A stretch of 64,000 nucleotides of DNA from Theocolax elegans (Eukaryota; Arthropoda; Insecta; Hymenoptera; Cerocephalidae), in the NCBI GenBank assembly GCA_026168455.1, contig CM047426.1:74675986-74739985 (forward strand). The letters are read 5' to 3'. The notes beneath the pieces are model-generated. The model was not told the DNA's origin, did no database searches, and saw only the letters and a list, made by a program, of their open reading frames with translations. How positions within the stretch are numbered: position 1 is the first letter of the stretch; each line of letters opens with the position of its first letter. The position numbers and the translations under genes are program-made. This document shows, in pieces, positions 36,831-48,390 of the stretch.

Positions 36831-38280
36831 TCGGATTATCCAAAGTTTTACAACGATATCGATGGAACTGTTAACGTCAATTATGAATCTAATCAGCCGA
36901 GTCCTAAATGCAAAGTATATAAATTCGGGATTATACGTATTACAGCTTATGAAATATAAATAATTATGTTTTTAAATAAATTAATATTATCTTAACTACC
37001 GATATTTAACAATGAAACAGAAAATATACAATTTGTACAATAAACGAACGGGAGCCTTAACGTTTGTTATTTTGTTTAATATTGTAAATGGCTCAACAAT
37101 GGTATGTAACTTAATTCAATTTACGTAATTATTTAAATTATATAATTGTTTATTCACTTAAAACGCAATTATTATATTATACACAATAATTTTAACTTTA
37201 CAAAGTTATTCACACTCGTAAACGTTTCTGTAGAATTCCTGTAATTTACTACGTTTTCATTTTAATGAGTTTGTAGACACAAGCGATGGTGTGAAAATAA
37301 TGCGGGTGTACACAGTCGATTTTTTTTGTCGGGCAATGTAATTTACTTTTCAAAACATAGCATTGTTTTTGGTGTAGATGCTTTGTCAAATTAATTTACG
37401 CGTGTTTCTTTTACACCTGGCCTGAGTTAGAGTAGTTTAACATTCAAATCACAATTGAATTATTGAATGAATTACATAATATTACCGTACATAATTCTTT
37501 TATCTGCAATTAATTATTTCTATAATGTGATGTAAGAATAAATAATTATTTAATGACGTTAATGCTGTTACATTGATTTTTAAACGCAAAGTTTCTTTTC
37601 TAACCAACATTTTCACGAAACAATTAAAACCAACCGAGGAGGGATATATAATATGTTGAGTAATCCGCATTTTTTAGTAAAGTACATACGTAAATTTAAT
37701 TTTATCGTTGGGTTAAAATCAACTTTTTTTAAGAGAATTACATTTTAAAGTAATTTGTCAAATAGACTTTTAGAATCCAAACTAAATAAAATAATTTCAT
37801 ATGGATTTATTAAGAGATGTATAAATTAAATTTAGAGTAAAAATGTATATTCATTGCGATTGAATACGATCGGATGAATACGTATGATGACCCATTTAAT
37901 AATCCCTCCATTCATACGGTTGATCATACAGTATTGGCTTTAACAAGTAGTATCAAGAAAATTTGGCAAATGAAAAAACAACATGGTTACAATTTGCAAA
38001 TACACAAACACTTCGGACAATGGAATTCTTAAATAACAAAAATTATTACTCTATATTTATACAATTTTGATGAATAGATTGAGTTTTATACATATTTAAA
38101 ATTCTTTATACTTTTAAAAGCTTTTTATTAAATAGTTTTAGTTTCTATAAAATAAAAAAAATATTTTTGAATCGTACATATTTAATATCAATCACTATCC
38201 AAATTATTTCACAATATTAAATAAAAAATAAAAGATGAAAAATTATATAAAAATGTATATAAAGAAACGAATGGAGGAAA
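36831..38280. other. AT-rich non-coding stretch
   Basis: Among the most AT-rich parts of the window. No gene, repeat or splice-site pair was recognised. Confidence 0.6.
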
Positions 38281-38520
38281 GTAATCTTGCCTTATTAGAA
38301 AATCGATCGAGAATGCAATCGAGTGAGACGAGCCTCCTGTGGGGTAACAACACAGTATTCAGATGAAAATAAACTCTCGCATACGGCTCTCTGCAGTGGG
38401 AGACTTCCGAACGTGACGCCGCTTTTCACACCCTTTCCAAGGGAGTCAAAGCTTTCGCACGCATCGTAAAAGCCACGTGGGTGCGTTATATATAGCCTTT
38501 CACTGATGAGATTGTCTTCC
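38281..38520. promoter_or_regulatory. CpG-rich island with TATA-like word
   Basis: Includes CCACGTGGGTGCG and then TATATATAG at 38487-38495. No initiator motif was found at the expected distance. Candidate regulatory island. Confidence 0.25.
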
Positions 38521-39000
38521 TTTTTAATTTACTGTACGGGTTTCTCTTTCGTACGAGATTTTAAAGATCTTGCCGTGTGTGAAGTATCTTCAATAAAAAG
38601 ATAAGTTTCTTGTTAACTGTCTTTCGACAAGTTTACGACAACTCTTTTTGTAGAATTAAATACATTACTAAATTATTAATGTTTTATGTAATTAATTACA
38701 TTTTATAAAATTATTAAATTATTAACCAGTAAATTTTCATCGTTAGTAATTAAATGCGAATATATAATCGATAAACATGTATTGATAACATAAAATTATA
38801 TTTGAATGAACAATAGTGGGTGGGTCAACGTTAACATTAGCGAATATAAATAAACATTCGATAGTTCTTGTACAATCAAAGTTTTTCTTTTTCTATATTT
38901 TCTTTTTCACTTACGATTATCGTATTAGTTTGACTTCATCGATAGATCAGTCAATGTATATTTTCGGCCCCTTCTTAACGGTATAAGCGAACATAAAAAA
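38521..39000. other. AT-rich non-coding stretch
   Basis: Nothing recognised. Confidence 0.6.
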
Positions 39001-40090
39001 ACAGAGTGTACCAAAAGTCTTCTACACGGGAACAAAATGCGATTACCACATTAAGTAAAAGAAGGGAAAAAAGAGTCTCATTCGTAGAGGAGAAAACCCC
39101 CCCTTGGGCGATCGAAAAAGTAAGCGCGATCCGGGCTATACGGGTAACCCCCGGCAACGAGGCGGCAGCTGTGCGCGCACACACGATGCGCAGACCGAGC
39201 TGTTCCCTTGCGATAACGCCGTACAGCGCAAAAGAGGATTTTGGTTTAGCCTTTTTTTCCCCAAATTCGTAAAATACTTTTCGTTTCTCATGAATTTCGG
39301 TTTGCTGATCGGTGGATTAATTGCACTTTCACGAATTTCATTACGTTATCTTACACGAAAATGAAAATACTTTGCCCAACCGTAAATATTATTTTTATAT
39401 AGTCGAAAAATTCAATTATTCACGATAATCAACAAAAATGTTATAAATATTCGTATTTCGTCGCATCCGTTTAAAATAATTTTTAATCAATCAACGAAAT
39501 AATAAACTTTTAAACGACATCTTTGCCTTACGTAAAAACTAGCACGACGTACTGTGTTATTATTATTTTGAACGTAAACACAAATGTATACGTACCGTTG
39601 ATAAGAAAGAAAACAAAGTTGAACCTTTAAAAAGAAAAATTTGACGAGCTCAAAGAAAATTGTACGCGTCACCTCTCTCCAGCATTGAAAGTCGTCGTAA
39701 AAAATGTTAAAGATACCATTCGAAAAGTAAAATCCCAGAGCGCGCGCAGTGATATAAAAATGTGCGAGCGTAATAAAGTCTTGACGTCGCGCAATCGTTA
39801 CACGTAGATCGCAGAGCATCAAAACCGAGGGTGTGTAATACATACGGGCGGTTTCGGCCCAGGAAACTCGAGTTGCACCATGATAATCTTGGCCCTCGTG
39901 TTTAATGTTTCGTAGCATCGTTTAAATATATACGTGCGCGATCGCGCGGGGGCGAGAGCCTTGTTTATCTCGGTGTGCGGAGCGCACATGTGCCTGGATA
40001 TTACTGCGCCAGTGTACCTCGGATTGTGTAGGTATGTACGTTTAACGTGTTGCTAACGCTCTTACTTGGGAAACTTCCTTAGGTATATTA
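39001..40090. promoter_or_regulatory. CpG-rich islands flanking an AT-rich gap
   Basis: Islands lie at about 39030-39240 (with a C7 run and a CAGCTG E-box at 39166-39171) and 39640-40060. The second contains the perfect palindrome GCGCGATCGCGC (39936-39947) and a donor-like TAG|GTATGT near 40030-40037. The minus-strand 143-codon frame (39487-39918) has no known domain. Candidate promoter or enhancer block. Confidence 0.3.
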
Positions 40091-40900
40091 AGGAGTTTAC
40101 GGTCAAGCATACTCTACGTGTCGACTGATTTTCTACCTACGGCTTGTTCAAAATTCATTTATCTTTTTGTACTATGTTCTACACGTTTCGAGAGTTTTTA
40201 CTTGGATACACTATTCGATAGAATATTTTTTTTGTTTACTAGATAAATTTAAATTATAGCCAGGGATAAGTTTTACATCAGAAACTTTTTTTGTCAGAAT
40301 TATTTATATATATTTTGAAAATATATGTGATTATAACATGATTTTCAAAGTTGTAATTTTAGTATAAACAATCAGAATGTTCTAATTGAATGGAACCACA
40401 GTAACATCCTAAGAAGATTAAGGGTCCAGATTAACAAGATATTTGTACAAGAACCGTTATGAAGCTGCGTAGAAATGGTAATTAACGCAGATTTGAGGGA
40501 AGGGAGTTTCAGGAACGTATATACGCAGGAGAACTGAAATGATTTAGTACATCTGCGTTGATCCTTGTAAATGTACTCACTGACTTCAGCAACATTACAA
40601 CCTTGTTCGAATATAAACTTGAAGCAACTGTTTTAGATCACATTCGATATGGAGTCAAAGTTACGCTTGCTCTAACCCAAGTACTATTAGCACATCAGCT
40701 GTACATATTATGTATATTTCTTTAGAATAAAAACTTATCCTAAAAAATATACGTATATTTATGTCGAAAGCGAAACCCGAAATAAACAAACTGCAAGAAA
40801 TTGTAATGGACGTGTGTGTGTGTATGTGGAGAGTGCGCGTCACTTGAATCAAACAGGAAAAATGCAAAATTAATTGTTGCGAACTGTTGATTAATGTTCT
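40091..40900. other. AT-rich non-coding stretch
   Basis: Nothing recognised apart from a short (GT)n run near 40812-40823. Confidence 0.55.
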
Positions 40901-40950
40901 GGAGAACTCGTTGGGGTTCCGTCGCTCGCCATTAACGATCTCGCACCAAC

Positions 40951-40980
40951 GGACGCACACCGACGCACACGGACGCACAC
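40951..40980. repeat. 10-base tandem repeat, three copies
   Basis: GGACGCACAC, CGACGCACAC, GGACGCACAC follow one another head to tail in a CpG-rich island (40901-41115). A related CCAACGGAC word flanks the array on the left (about 40946) and recurs near 41014. Unit length equals about one DNA turn. Confidence 0.85.
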
Positions 40981-41115
40981 GGGTAGTCGATTAGTTTTTA
41001 TACACGTCGTCGACCAACGGACACAATAGAGCTCCGGATATGAGCGTCTTCATCGTTCAAGCCAAACGAATGGAGAAACGGAACGAGAGAACGAGAAAGA
41101 CGTAGAGTAGCTCAT

Positions 41116-42430
41116 TTTCCTGCAGGCTCTGATACTACTTCCCTTGCCTCGAGTATTCACTTCTAAGGCTAATGACATTTTTTTCAATTTTCTCTTTTTA
41201 CCGATTCTCTACCTCTCCTCTCCTCTCGTTTTCGTTATTCCCCTTTTGAACAGAGTTTGCTCCCATTCCCGGCATTTGCGATGGAATCAGTGTCGTTAAG
41301 GACATTTAAATTACTATATATTACCGTAATATCGTTATTAAATGGTTTTGTAAAAATACGCTTTAAATTATTCCAAAGATTCAAACCTTCCTCTTTTCAT
41401 ATTCTTAATATATACAACGAAAATTTATCTAATAAATATATATCTAATGGACATGTACGCAATGCACGCACTAACATTCGAGTGTCTCCCGGTACATTGA
41501 ACTTGATCTATTTTTGACCGGTTTATTGACTTCCGGTCTCTTGACTTTTTGTATTCTTCTTCGCGAGTTTAACTAACGTTAACGAGTTTAAGGTTTCATC
41601 GACACCTTTTTTTTGTCATTCTTTACGCGAGTTTAATCTAATCGTTTCGCTCCACACCGAACAAATGTGTACCGAAGATACCGTAATCTTGAGTCCGATA
41701 TGCTTTAGTGACACCATAATGATTCACCTGCTCCGCGAGAATACCGTCTAAATGACTCGCGCGTTCTAATGGTTTTACTGTCTCTCACGTGAAAGTTATA
41801 TTCAGCGTCAAAATAAATTCTGTAAACGTGAGTAACATACGAGTATTCAGCCTGCATCATTTTAATTTGTGAACGAAATTAACGGTTAAATGTATACAGT
41901 GATTGATATAGCTTTTATATTTTTTATTTTTATAATTTATATGTTTTTATTTCAATGTAATTGCTCGTCAATTATCGACCCTATGTAGACAATTTACTTT
42001 TAATATAGAATATATTTCTAAATATAATAAACATTTTAGAAATGTTATATTTATTCAACATTTTTAAATTAATGTAATTTCCCTAGGCTTGTGTGTGCTT
42101 GGAATAGCGGTATTTTCAAAACCAAATGAACCCTGGTATCCAATATTAATATTCATTGAAAAAACTATGACAATCAATCTATACTACAATAACTCGATAT
42201 TGACATTAATTAACATCACAATTTAAATTAACAAAAAACAAGATGAATAATAATAATGCATCGTTTTACACAATAAGCTGAATGTAGAGCACGCGTTACC
42301 AAAAGCCACAATTGTATATAAGTAATTTAAATCGACAAGGGATCAAAATGATAGTTCCAAAATGATTGTAAAAATAAAGTAAAGTAAGTATAATCCGGAG
42401 AAGAATGAAAATCTTGATAAGTCAGATAAA
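41116..42430. other. Mostly AT-rich stretch
   Basis: Begins with a pyrimidine-rich run (41200-41240). CGAGTTTAA occurs three times at 41564-41572, 41583-41591 and 41628-41636. The remainder is AT-rich without recognised features. Confidence 0.5.
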
Positions 42431-42960
42431 ATCAACTTATGAGTTTCTGCGAATTACATACAGCGTGTATTTCGCGTGCCAGCTCGAAGGGAAGTGGGAA
42501 GATAACGATGTCGAAGCACGCCTCGAGAGAAAGTAACGACCGAAGGGTTTGCCAAGCCATAGTGTGGTAGGGAGGAAGAAAAGGGTTGAGCAAGAGGAAG
42601 GGAAAGGATGCGTGGCCTACATTCAAGTACTCGACAGGTGAAGGGACGCGAGTCATTACTTACAAGGGGATGCTTCTCTCTGTATTATTTTTTTTCTTCA
42701 CCCCCAGGGCGATCGGACTTATTGTACTTGCCGACTTTTCGCAGCTCGAGCGGAAAACCGCAGTGAGCGGTGAGAACCTCGTCGCGTGATCTTTCAAGAA
42801 GTTTTTTTTATTCTTTACATTCGGACAGCTTATATACTGCTAAGTGCAATTATTTTTTCGCCGTTGTTTGTTTTGTGCGATCGTCTTATTGTGTCAGGAT
42901 GAATGTCGGAGGAAACGGAGTGGACAATGTAATGAACTTTGCTTATTGTACGTCTTACCG
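42431..42960 (+). promoter_or_regulatory. CpG-rich island, candidate promoter with short coding start
   Basis: CpG-rich from 42460 to 42800. An ATG at 42900 opens a 21-codon frame beginning MNVGGNGVDN and ending TGA. A GTACGT donor-like word at 42948-42953 falls within it, so this could be a first coding exon of about 48 coding bases. Support is weak: one donor word, and a short frame with no recognised family. Confidence 0.17.
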
Positions 42961-45900
42961 GTGATTCACACCAGAATTACGGATCTTCCCCGTTTTCCGA
43001 ACGGTTTATTTTGATATTTTTTATTCTTAATCAGTCAATAGAATATATTTCTATCAGTACTTCTTTAGTTGGAGCAAGTATAAGTCTTTATAAATATTTA
43101 TATAAAAATTATCAAATAACTCGTTCAGCAATTACAAGCATGATCTAAAGGTGTTTCTAAACAATGACGTTCGTTACAAATAGATTAGGCATTCAATTAT
43201 TACATAATAGATACTCTCAGATACTGACAATTTAGATTATAAATATAAAGTAAACGAGCGAGTTTTTACATCGGTATAAACTTGGAATTATTTTGCAATC
43301 GACATTACTAACCCATTTTTATTATGGAATTAAATTGAATAGAAAATAGATAACAGACATATATTTATGCCAGATTTAAGAATTTCCAATACAATGAACA
43401 CAACTTCTTCGTTCGAAGCTCGCGTTTTAACGATAATATTTACATGAATATATTCTCTTTTGCTGTGACGTCGATGACTGTTGTATTCTTAACATCAGCC
43501 CTCGAAACGGAAGGGAATTTCTCTAGAACATTGGTTTCGTGTATACACACAAAAGGAGGCTAAGGAGAATATCGTTTTCCACGGTGACAATGTCAGACGA
43601 AGATGCTAAATTAGAGATTTGTTTTGAAACTGGTAGCGCGCAGTATTATTGTAGATTACGTCGCGCAAGAAGTTATTATTTGAAAGTCGTGTTGTTGGAA
43701 ACGTCGGAAGAAAGGGAGTGCGTTTCTCGAGCTTTTCGAGTACGTGCGATCACGTGGATTTAGTTGCGCTGGGCAAAAGCCTTTGGCAGAAAGGGAATGG
43801 AACTGTACGAATGGAAGTGAATTGTGTTTACGAAGGGAGAAAAGAGAATTATAGACTCTCAAACGTTCAACATTATTATTTGAGAATCAGTTTAAGGAAT
43901 GTGCTGTTCAATATCTACACTTTACATTCGAAGAACAGTCTATTTTTAAATTTAATAAAAATTACTTGAGTATTTGAGAAATCCTACTATTACGATTCAT
44001 TTATACAACGCAAATAAAGTGTAAAGTTATAACCAGAAATTCAAGACGATTATAAATGGTATTGCCTTACCAAAGGATGAGTTAGTCTTAAACAATAATC
44101 ATCGACGTACGGAAAAGCAGTTAAAAAATCACGTATGCTCATAATTCTTCAATTTTAAAATCCAAACTGGAAAAGGCGAGTGAGGTACCCGCGGATTTTC
44201 CACCCTTCGCTCTTAAATAACGAAGTAAATTAGAAACACGCGTTTCTCCTCCTATGGGCAGAGTTAACCAAAACGAGCAAGGAACGATAAAGAAGCTGCG
44301 CCTCGGGCAACGGCAGCCAATCGTTTCTGCGAAGTGCCGCGATTACGCGTTCGTCCCTATTACGTTCTCCCTTTTACTCTAACAAAGTTATTTTTGAAAA
44401 ACGTGATTTTCGACTACAAAAAGCTCCTGCTTGTTTAACGCTCCTCTTACTCTTGAAGCATTTGGAATTTTAAGTAGACTTTGATGAATAAACCTGGAGT
44501 AATAAATCGTTCCTTCTTCAGTCTTTTTACAAATCTAATGATAATGAATAAAAGACACTTTCCTAAAGAAATATTATCATATCTAATTTATCGAAATACT
44601 TTTTATAAAAGATTTTTCCGCTTAATATTATTTCTTGGAAGAAGTTTCTTGGATTACGTAGATTTACATATTTTTCATTATAATTCAAATTTTAACAAAT
44701 ATACTTTAGAAACAGATGAGCAAATATTATTATCGTTATCATTAAATCTTAGAAATATATACCGATATTAATATATAACAATATTTTTTAAAATAAATAG
44801 ATGTGAAAAATTTCGAAAGTCATTTAAAAGATTTCTTTAAATCAAGTAAATTTCTTTATATAATGCAGCGATAATTACAACTCAATTTACACGAAATCCA
44901 TCATTTCTGTCAGCGAGACGAATGTCCGTAAGAGTAATCTCTTGCGTCATTTTCGCAATTAGATGTACCAGATCCACTTAGGTTACCAACCATTTCTCAA
45001 TCTATTACAAATTCGATTCGGTATAGCCACCGAAATCGGCGGAGTAAAGAATTTCGCTCAATTGTCAAACCGTTTGTTCCTTAACTATTGGATTCTGTGG
45101 AAGGCATTGCGCAAATTGCGCTTGCGATTTCTCGCTTTGATTCACTCGACTGCAACTGATTTCGCGTAAAGATCAAACGGACAGATTGGTAGATGGAGCT
45201 TCAGATAGTACAATAGATATCGATATCTATGTACGACGGATATTATTCGCGAGTTAACAATAGTTTCTTTCAAAACTTTAGCATTTTAACATAACTTTTC
45301 TGGGTCATGGGAAAGTGACGAGATCTTGCATTTGCTAAAGATGAGAGCGCAAGATAATACGTTAAATAATAAAATGAATTTTTTTTGTGCTTGCCAAATA
45401 TGTTGTAAAAGTATAAGGAGTTTAAATCTGTTATGATTATACTAAAATTTAAGTACGGGCAAGCAAAATTCCTAAATATACCGCTTTCACCTTTCATCGC
45501 GATTCAACGGCAATTTCCCTGGACGGTCGAGAGGCAAACATCCTTGGCGCCATAAAAACAATACGGATACAGTCCTACCTCGCTGTTTGCCCGTTTCAGG
45601 AACATATTTTATTATACTACCTAAATCCCACACCTGCGCACTGGACGTATATTTCTTTTTCGGTCTCTCCGTACCTGAATAATTATCTCTACTTCGTCCG
45701 GTTGTGTCTCTCAGATATTTGGATCCTTTTCAAAATAACTAAAGATACTCCTTTCGTCTATTTTAATTTATATAGAAATAATTTGTCCCTATATTACGGG
45801 CACTCAGTATTCGAAAAGTACTCTTTTTCTGCGTTATCTCATGCGTAAAAAATTGTAAATATGAATGAATTTTTATAAACTACACGTAAAATATTATATA

Positions 45901-45990
45901 TTTGCGTAAATTGAAAATTTCCATTTGATGATGTATAGTACGCCAATGCAATATCGTTCGCGCTATATAGAAAATCTACTTACGATTTTT
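42961..45990. other. AT-rich stretch with palindromes
   Basis: Small islands lie near 43490-43810 and 44170-44360. The 43539-43763 frame contains an ATG-started peptide (MSDEDAKLEICFETG) with no known family. Other items are CACGTGGATT (43751-43760), overlapping C/EBP-like sites (45106-45123) and an 18-base perfect palindrome (45213-45230). Confidence 0.45.
45213..45230. promoter_or_regulatory. 18-base perfect palindrome containing a DRE motif
   Basis: ATAGATATCGATATCTAT equals its own reverse complement. Its centre, TATCGATA at 45218-45225, is the DNA replication-related element bound by DREF in Drosophila. A second TATCGATA lies in the palindrome at 28570-28581. Such words are AT-rich and could arise by chance, so regulatory use is only inferred. 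Confidence 0.35.
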
Positions 45991-46266
45991 CACAGTAGCG
46001 TGCACACCTCGCATCCACAAGAAACTTCAAATCCTTTTATAACCAGCTCGTCGCATTCCATCGATCGAAAAAAAGTTCCATAACTAGAAATCCGGTAATA
46101 ATCCCCGATCGGAAAATCAAACGTGTGTAAACTAGGGAAAAAACAAGGTTCCTCGCGATTCTCGTAGTGCAAAGTCAAAGGAATCCAAGGCGTCGCGAGA
46201 AGGAAAGGAGCTCGAGGGTCTCGCGGAGGGAGCAACAGAGAAAGAGAAAAAGAAAGAGAGAAATAT

Positions 46267-46303
<37 letters not shown>

Positions 46304-46440
46304 TAGAAGAGAAAACTGGTTTGACAATGGAAGAGGCGTACGTGTGCGCACGTCCACACTCGTGGACATACATTCCATAAGGAATGAAGAATGCACGTGG
46401 ATTTTGGAACGTCAACGGACTCGAATAATGCTCTTTCTTA
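45991..46440. promoter_or_regulatory. CpG- and purine-rich island around a GA microsatellite
   Basis: Purine-rich on + from about 46195 to 46325, with CpG-rich shoulders. Minus-strand frames of 73-141 codons are Ser-Leu repeats caused by the (AG)n tract and are not genes. CACGTGGATT occurs at 46394-46403. GA tracts can bind GAGA-factor-type proteins in insects. Confidence 0.35.
46271..46300. repeat. (AG)15 microsatellite
   Basis: Fifteen uninterrupted AG units within a longer purine tract. Confidence 0.95.
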
Positions 46441-47200
46441 TGAAACGTGACTTAGGAGAATCGTTCTCATATGCGTAAACTCTTACAAAAGGATATTTCG
46501 TTTTTTCTTTAGGCCTCTTCCATCATCTTACATTTTTTTTCTTCATATTTTTCATTTTTATTTGGAAATGGCCTTATTATTGTTAATCTAAGATTTATTG
46601 CACGAATATTTCGTTCGCTTTGTGGTCTCGATGAGGAAGACTGCACTTTACAGAAAGGTTTGGCATTTGAAACTTGCTTTAAAGTTTTTATCTTGTCATT
46701 GTCGTGTCTCGCTGCTTTTTTTTGACCGACCGAATGACTATTAGTTAATGCATTCGATAAACGAGTTTTATATTTCACGATCTATAGAAATCAACTGGTA
46801 TTCTTATATACACCATAATAAAATTGTTTCGTATAATAAATGAGAACGTATGCGTAGAAATACAATTTAATACATTAAAATTCATCGCCAATACTTATTA
46901 GAATCTATCTACATATATATAACGAATTTTAGTTCTCTATAGTCATTGGCAATAATTGGAAACAGAATTTTCTATAAGCAATACTAAATTAGAAGAAATG
47001 TTTTGTATACTCAAAATTTTGAATATTTATTCCTATATGGAAAATCGTCCAATAACAAATTACAGCGTAACATCGTCTCTACGATCTCAAATGGATTCCA
47101 TTTGAAAATTGCTCGGTTCCGCGAGCAGGTAAATTTGAATGCCGGAAAAGTCTCGCGTCAATTTTTTTTCTTGCCTCGTGAAGTAAAATCGTTCGATCGA
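46441..47200. other. AT-rich non-coding stretch
   Basis: Nothing recognised. Confidence 0.55.
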
Positions 47201-48390
47201 ATCGTTTAAAGGAAAACATTTCTCCCGTATATTTCTGCGACATCCGGGCCTCCGATTTTTTGTCTTCGTCACACGAACGAATTGTCACAACGGCTATTCG
47301 ACACCTGCTCCAAACCGGGTGGCTTTTCCTTCCTTGGTTTATACACTTTTCTGTGTCAACTTATACACCGAATGGCAGAGACGTCTTGTGAATACGAATG
47401 ATTATTCTTTCTGGGTGGGTAGTGTGCGATGTATTTTATACAGAATAATAAATACTTTTCACTTCCAAAAAATAATGTACAGTTGAAAAAATGTAGTTGA
47501 TGTAATAGTAGGAACGTTCAAGGTGTGTAATATTATTCACATTATTTCAATTAATATAATTTTGTATTTATATTCATTTTTCCTAAATATCAAATATTCG
47601 ATACTTCCCATTCCCATAATTCCTGATTGAGAGGTAATACCACCTGTGCAATGGAAACCCGTGTAGTAGGAAGATTTACGCACAAATGTCGAGATTGCAA
47701 GAAGAAATTTTCCGCATGAGTTACAGAAAGAAATAAGAAACGAGTATTTTACGAAAGTAGTTTGGCCAATAAGAAGACAATTGGTCTCATCGGAATACAT
47801 TTGGCGCATTGCAGTAGAGTCAGGGAGTCGCGTACACATGCACACTTCGTCCTCAAAGGAATCGTAGATAACCGATCAAAGGAAGGTTTCGTCCTTACAC
47901 ACATACTTGCGCCTCGTTTAAGTGAAATCAAAGAGACCAACAGGAAAGTCTCGAAGCGCTTCTTCTCTCTTGGGCGGCCACAGCTGTGTGTTGGCCAGCA
48001 GCATCAGCTGTCGGCCTTGGCACGGTGCAATTACCCTGGCAGCCTAAACGAAAGAGAGGAGAACACACTCTCTCGTCTCTCGCATCGAGAGTGGGAAGAA
48101 GCGACTCGGAGAGAGGGATACTTTTTTTCTGGCTCTTTCGAGTTTATATACCTGCTTACTCTCTCCCTCTCTCGCTTTCGCGATGTCTCTCCGAATCCTT
48201 TTGCAGGCAACTCGATGCTTCTTTTTATCGTCTCGATCATCGTGCGCTCCTTTTCGTGCGCCCGCATGTGTACATGTGCGAATGTATCTAACTGCCTGAT
48301 TTTCAGGAAACGACGCGCTCGTCTTGTTCTTTCGAGTGTATTTACTTTTTCATCTTTTGGCGATGCGCTTTTATAACTTGTTGACACTTT
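47201..48390. promoter_or_regulatory. CpG-rich islands with paired CAGCTG E-boxes
   Basis: The longest + strand frame of the window (204 codons, 47762-48376, opening at TTG) runs through this block. It overlaps frames of 101 codons on + and 118 on -, and the product has no recognised domain. Two CAGCTG E-boxes at 47981-47986 and 48005-48010 lie 24 bases apart in a GGCC-rich segment (47975-48055). An enhancer or promoter is more likely than a coding gene. Confidence 0.35.

Noticed and set aside
44518..44530. TCAGTCTTTTT resembles the start of miR-14.
   Set aside because: The rest does not match and there is no complementary arm.
46132..46415. Minus-strand frames rich in Ser-Leu.
   Set aside because: They are translations of the (AG)15 microsatellite.
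47762..48376. 204-codon open frame on +.
   Set aside because: It opens at TTG, overlaps open frames on both strands in a CpG-rich island, and shows no known domain.
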